From CAWIMX01 sp963792785 (lineage in GTDB: Bacteria > Acidobacteriota > Vicinamibacteria > Vicinamibacterales > CAVVIG01): a stretch of DNA of 64,000 nucleotides. The stretch spans positions 1,240,001 to 1,304,000 of the forward strand of contig CAWBXO010000004.1 of NCBI GenBank assembly GCA_963792785.1. Direction: 5' to 3'. Positions 60,567 through 64,000 of this stretch are shown here, one piece after another. Under the pieces are notes generated by a model. The model had not been told where the DNA came from and ran no database searches. It saw nothing but the letters and a program-made list of their open reading frames with translations. Both the position numbers and the translations under genes were made by a program. Positions within the stretch are counted from its first letter, which is position 1; every line of letters starts with the position of its first letter.

Positions 60567-62971
60567 TGCGAAGGGCGTGGCGATCCATCGCGTCCCGGCC
60601 CGTGGTGGCGGCCGTGGCGATCGCCACGATTGCCGTCGGCCTCGGCGTGAACGCCGCGATCTTCAGCCTCACGCGCGAGGTCCTGCTCCAGCCGCTCCCC
60701 TACAAGAACGCCGACCGCCTCGTCCGGGTCTTCGAGACCAGCCAGGCGCTCGGCGTCGACGACGCCGGCGTCGCGCCGGTCCGCTACGCCCTCTGGCACC
60801 AGGGCGCCGACGCGCTCGACGACATCGCCCTCTTCCGCCGCGTCTCGTTCAACGTCGCCATCGGCGGCGACGCGCGGCAGGTCGAGGGCTTTCAGGCCGA
60901 TGACCATTTCTTCCCGATGCTCGGTGTCGCGCCGGCGATCGGCCGCGGCTTCACGGCCGACGACGTGCGGCCCGGCGCCGACACGGTGGTGCTCCTGACC
61001 GATGGGTTCTGGCGCCGCCAGTTCGGCGCCGACCCCGCCGTCGTCGGGCGTGTCATCACCGTCGACGGCATCCCCTGCACGGTGGTCGGCGTGCTGCCGG
61101 CGACGTTCCGCATTTATCACGTGCTGAACCAGGAGCTGCAGCTGTTCCGGCCGCTCGTGCTGGACCCGACCGATCGCGCGCACTCGCTGAACGCCTACGC
61201 GACCCTGAGGCCTGGCGTCTCGATGGAGGCCGCGCGCCGCCAGCTCTCCGCGCTCTACGTCGATCTGCCCGGCACCGACGGCATCTGGACCGCGGGCGTC
61301 GAGGGGCTGGCGGACAGCTTCGCCAACCAGTCGCGCGCGCTCCTCCTCGCGCTGCAGTGGGCGGTGGCGCTCGTGCTCCTCATCGCGTGCGCCAACCTCG
61401 CCAACCTGCTGCTCGCCTCGTCGGCCGGACGGCGCAAGGAGCTCGCGGTGCGGCAGGCGCTCGGGGCCTCGCCGTGGCGCATCGCCCGGGATCTCGCCGG
61501 AGAAACGCTGCTCATGGTGGCGATCGGCGGCGCGCTGGCGATCGGCGTCGCGATCGGCCTCGTACGGGCGCTGAACGCGACGCTCAGCTTCGACGACATC
61601 AACCGCCTCGCGCCGTTCCGCGTGGACGGCTGGGTGCTGGCCTTCACAGCCGCCCTCACGCTCGCCGTGGCCGCGCTCGTCGGGCTCCTGCCGGCGCGGG
61701 CGGCCGTCAGCCCGAACCAGCTGGACGCGCTGAAGGACTCGACGCACGGCGTGACGACCGGCCTGTCGCACCGGCGCCTGCGCCAGGCGCTCGTCGTCGG
61801 CGAGATCGCGCTCGCGGTGGTGCTCGCCGCCTCGGCGCTCGCGCTCACCCGCAGCGCGATCGGCCTGCAGGCGCTCGACCGCGGCCTCGAGACCGGCGGG
61901 GTCATGACGGCGAAGGTGTCGTTCAACAGCCCGCAGTACGCCGACGCCGGCGTCCTCGCGCGGACCGGGTCGGCGATCGCCGACCGCCTCGCGGCCGAGC
62001 CCGGGATCGCGGCCAGCGCGATCGTGAACTATCCGCCGCTGTCGCAGATTCGCGTGGGCGTGCCGCTCGAGATCGAGGGGCAGGCCGCGCAGCCGGGAGA
62101 CGAGCCGGCGGCCGCGCGCTTCTGGGTGATGTCGCCGGGGTACTTCACGGCGGCGGGGATTCGCCTGGACGCGGGACGCGACTTCACGGCCGCCGACAAC
62201 GGGGACGCGCCGGGCGTGGCGATCGTGAGCGAGACGTTCGCCGAGCGGTACTGGCACACGGCCGACGTGATCGGCCGGCGCGTGACGGCGAAGTTCTCCG
62301 GCAGCCCCACGTTCTGGATCCCGCGCGCGCGCAAGGGCCCGCTCACGGTCGTCGGCGTCGCTGCGGACGTCCGCGAGGATCCGCTCGAGCGCCCGGCCGG
62401 CCCGCAGCTCTACCTTCCGTACGCGCAGAACCCGACCGTGGAGATCACGCTGATGGCACGCGTCGCGGACGGGCGGCGCGCGGAGGAGGCGCTCCCGGCG
62501 ATGCGCGAGGCCGTGCGCGGCGCCGATCCGCAGCTCCCGGTCACCCAGGAGACGACGTTCGACGGCATCATGCGCGAGGCCTTCGCGCGGCCGCGCGAGA
62601 TGGCGTGGCTCCTCGGCGCGTTCGCCGCGCTCGCCCTGCTCCTCGCGACGCTCGGCGTGTACGGCGTCATCGCGCACACGACGAGCGCGCGCGCGAAGGA
62701 GATCGGCATCCGCATCGCCCTCGGCGCCTCGCCGGGCGACGTGGTGGCGCTGGTCGTCCGGCAGGCGGCCGGGCTGGCGGCGATCGGCGCGGCGATCGGG
62801 ATCGGGCTGACGCCGATCGCGCTGCGCTTCGCGCGCGGGCTCCTCTTCGGCATCGGGCCGTTCGATCCCGTCACCCCGCTGGCGGTCGCGGCGCTCCTCG
62901 CCGTTGTCGCGATCGCCGCCTCGCTCATCCCCGCCCTTCGCGCGGCCTCCGCACCCGCTCCGCGAACGTGA
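60566..62971 (+). CDS. Acidobacterial duplicated orphan permease (MacB/FtsX family)
   Basis: 801-aa permease with two MacB-type periplasmic cores and two FtsX-type membrane domains in one chain. The first half has a signal-like helix at about 12-35, LVRVFETSQALG, GDARQVEGFQADDHFFPMLGV and helices from about 270 (LLIACANLANLLLASSAGRRKELAVRQALGAS). The second half repeats the pattern (VSETFAERYW, TSARAKEIGIRIALGASPGD). This is the acidobacterial duplicated orphan permease (ADOP) type, which has no ATPase partner next to it. It supports assignment to Acidobacteriota. The substrate is unknown. The ATG overlaps the UPF0182 stop (TAATG). Confidence 0.9.
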   Translation: MRRAWRSIASRPVVAAVAIATIAVGLGVNAAIFSLTREVLLQPLPYKNADRLVRVFETSQALGVDDAGVAPVRYALWHQGADALDDIALFRRVSFNVAIGGDARQVEGFQADDHFFPMLGVAPAIGRGFTADDVRPGADTVVLLTDGFWRRQFGADPAVVGRVITVDGIPCTVVGVLPATFRIYHVLNQELQLFRPLVLDPTDRAHSLNAYATLRPGVSMEAARRQLSALYVDLPGTDGIWTAGVEGLADSFANQSRALLLALQWAVALVLLIACANLANLLLASSAGRRKELAVRQALGASPWRIARDLAGETLLMVAIGGALAIGVAIGLVRALNATLSFDDINRLAPFRVDGWVLAFTAALTLAVAALVGLLPARAAVSPNQLDALKDSTHGVTTGLSHRRLRQALVVGEIALAVVLAASALALTRSAIGLQALDRGLETGGVMTAKVSFNSPQYADAGVLARTGSAIADRLAAEPGIAASAIVNYPPLSQIRVGVPLEIEGQAAQPGDEPAAARFWVMSPGYFTAAGIRLDAGRDFTAADNGDAPGVAIVSETFAERYWHTADVIGRRVTAKFSGSPTFWIPRARKGPLTVVGVAADVREDPLERPAGPQLYLPYAQNPTVEITLMARVADGRRAEEALPAMREAVRGADPQLPVTQETTFDGIMREAFARPREMAWLLGAFAALALLLATLGVYGVIAHTTSARAKEIGIRIALGASPGDVVALVVRQAAGLAAIGAAIGIGLTPIALRFARGLLFGIGPFDPVTPLAVAALLAVVAIAASLIPALRAASAPAPRT

Positions 62972-62992
62972 TCGTGCAGCCGTCGCGATAGA

Positions 62993-63553
62993 ATGCCGCC
63001 CGTGCGTTCCCTCTGCGTGTATGCCGGCTCCGCCACAGGCGCCCGGCCCGAGTATGCCGAGGCGGCGCGCCATCTGGGCCGGCTGATGGCCGCGCGCGGC
63101 TGCGGCCTCGTGTACGGGGGCGGCGCCATCGGCTTGATGGGCGTCCTGGCGGACACGGTGCTCGCGGAGGGCGGGCGCGTGATCGGCGTCATCCCCGACT
63201 TCCTCGCCTCGAAGGAAATCGCGCACGCCGGTCTCACCGAACTGCTCGTCGTCGAGACGATGCACGCGCGCAAGGCGCTGATGGCGGCGCGCTCCGACGC
63301 GTTCGTCGCCCTCCCGGGCGGCCTCGGCACGCTCGACGAGCTGTTCGAGATGCTCACATGGGCGCAGCTCGGCCTGCACGACAAGCCGTGCGGCCTGCTG
63401 AACGTGGCCGGCTATTTCGACGACGTGGTCAGGTTCCTGGATCGGGCGGTGGCCGAGGGGTTCGTGAAGGCGCACCACCGCGATCGCATTCTCATCGACA
63501 CCGACGCGGCGCGCCTCCTCGACCGCTGCGAGTCTGGTAGGATTTCCGTATGA
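62993..63553 (+). CDS. LOG-family Rossmann protein (TIGR00730 type)
   Basis: 186-aa protein of the LOG family, which hydrolyses nucleoside 5'-monophosphates to free base and ribose-5-phosphate; plant LOG makes active cytokinin. The phosphate/ribose-binding signature is PGGLGTLDE (near residue 104), preceded by YGGGAIGLMG and VIPDFLASKEI and ending with a MHARKALM motif. Bacterial homologues act in nucleotide salvage. The ATG at 62993 is used. The stop overlaps the FKBP gene start (ATGA), so the two are co-translated. Confidence 0.9.
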   Translation: MPPVRSLCVYAGSATGARPEYAEAARHLGRLMAARGCGLVYGGGAIGLMGVLADTVLAEGGRVIGVIPDFLASKEIAHAGLTELLVVETMHARKALMAARSDAFVALPGGLGTLDELFEMLTWAQLGLHDKPCGLLNVAGYFDDVVRFLDRAVAEGFVKAHHRDRILIDTDAARLLDRCESGRISV

Positions 63554-64000
63554 GACTGCTGCTCGCCCTGCCGTTCGTGTTCGCCGCCGCCGCCGTGTTC
63601 GCCCAGACGCCCGCGCCGCCCGACGTGGCCGCGCCGCCCGCCGACGCGCAGAAGACGCCGTCGGGCCTGGCGTCGAAGGTGCTGACGAAGGGCACCGGCA
63701 CGGCCCACCCCTCGAAGACCGACGTGGTCACCGTGCACTACACGGGCTGGACGACCGACGGCAAGATGTTCGACAGCTCGTACGCGCGCGGCGAGAAGGC
63801 GACGTTTCCGCTGGACCGCGTGATCGCGGGCTGGACCGAAGGCGTGCAGCAGATGGTCGTGGGCGAGAAGCGCCGCTTCTGGATTCCGGAGAACCTGGCC
63901 TACAAGGGCCTGCGCGATCCGAAGGGCATGCTGGTGTTCGACGTGGAGCTCTTCTCCTTCGCGCCGTCGCCGACGATCCCGCCGCCCGACGTGAAGGCGC
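63550..64000 (+). CDS. Exported FKBP-type peptidyl-prolyl isomerase, C-terminus off window
   Basis: Partial gene, 150 codons seen. A signal peptide (MRLLLALPFVFAAAAVFAQ) leads to a Pro/Ala linker and an FKBP domain beginning near residue 40 (VLTKGTGTAHPSKTDVVTVHY). TGWTTDGKMFDSSYARGE, VIAGWTEGVQQMVVGEKRRFWIPENLAY and LVFDVELFSF match the FKBP fold, including the active-site tryptophan/isoleucine positions. It would fold periplasmic proteins. The frame continues past 64000, with a Pro-rich extension after the FKBP domain. Start ATG 63550. Confidence 0.93.
   Translation, partial: MRLLLALPFVFAAAAVFAQTPAPPDVAAPPADAQKTPSGLASKVLTKGTGTAHPSKTDVVTVHYTGWTTDGKMFDSSYARGEKATFPLDRVIAGWTEGVQQMVVGEKRRFWIPENLAYKGLRDPKGMLVFDVELFSFAPSPTIPPPDVKA

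Noticed and set aside
60212..63478. Long minus-strand frame of 1088 codons
   Set aside because: Antisense shadow of the ADOP permease and LOG genes; no recognisable domain.

Overview
The window is about 64 kb of GC-rich chromosome from a Gram-negative, free-living bacterium, most likely an Acidobacteriota (Vicinamibacteria-like). This rests on family content: a MacB/FtsX-type permease of the acidobacterial duplicated orphan permease family, a VWFA-related acidobacterial protein, carboxypeptidase-regulatory/beta-barrel outer membrane proteins, CHASE2 and HD-GYP signalling proteins and UPF0182. No rRNA, tRNA, prophage, integrase or CRISPR was seen.

Layout. 1-9.1 kb: purD (partial), rpsU, a zinc-ribbon protein, a STAS protein, a UbiA-type phosphoribosyltransferase and a coupled run of four GT4 glycosyltransferases (surface polysaccharide). 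9.1-16.6 kb, minus strand: NtrC-type regulator, PDZ-sensor kinase, outer-membrane barrel protein and a secreted protein. 16.7-24.1 kb: glgC, eno, gpmA, a B12-type acyl-CoA mutase subunit and two Opp-type ATPases. 24.1-25.0 kb: a four-helix-bundle (23S-IVP-like) gene between short-repeat arrays. 25-34 kb, minus: M48 protease, CHASE2 cyclase, GAF-HD-GYP protein, LolD-like ATPase, J-domain protein, PilB, PilM-like protein. 35-43.5 kb: degenerate GGDEF protein, frameshifted acs, TPR protein, ExeA-like ATPase, secretin, ino1. 43.5-57.4 kb: methyltransferase, AT-richer cassette with small membrane genes, SDR, VWA protein, ZIP transporter, MbfA-like ferritin/VIT protein, BON protein, hydrolases, a PadR-PspC-ferredoxin-esterase operon, apaG, ispG, quinone oxidoreductase and two cytochromes c. 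57.4-64 kb: a 213-bp palindromic repeat element, UPF0182, ADOP permease, LOG protein and an FKBP isomerase (partial).

The most unusual signal is not a gene family. At least nine loci carry short tandem arrays (7- or 8-nt units of unrelated sequence: AGTCGCT, CCTCAGTT, GTGATGGG, TGCATTCC, CACAGAGA, ACCAAATT). Almost every one begins at, or within about 12 nt of, a stop codon. Between convergent genes the arrays tend to be inverted and fill the gap from stop to stop. In two places they enclose cargo (the four-helix-bundle gene; the membrane-gene cassette), at 57.4 kb they cap a long structured palindrome, and in three places they run into the start region of the next gene.

Five apparent single-base (+1) insertions break otherwise well-conserved reading frames (acs, the HD-GYP gene, the ZIP gene twice, a small membrane gene). 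Four lie in CC or GG doublets, which looks more like residual sequencing error than decay. These genes should be read as probably intact until resequenced.
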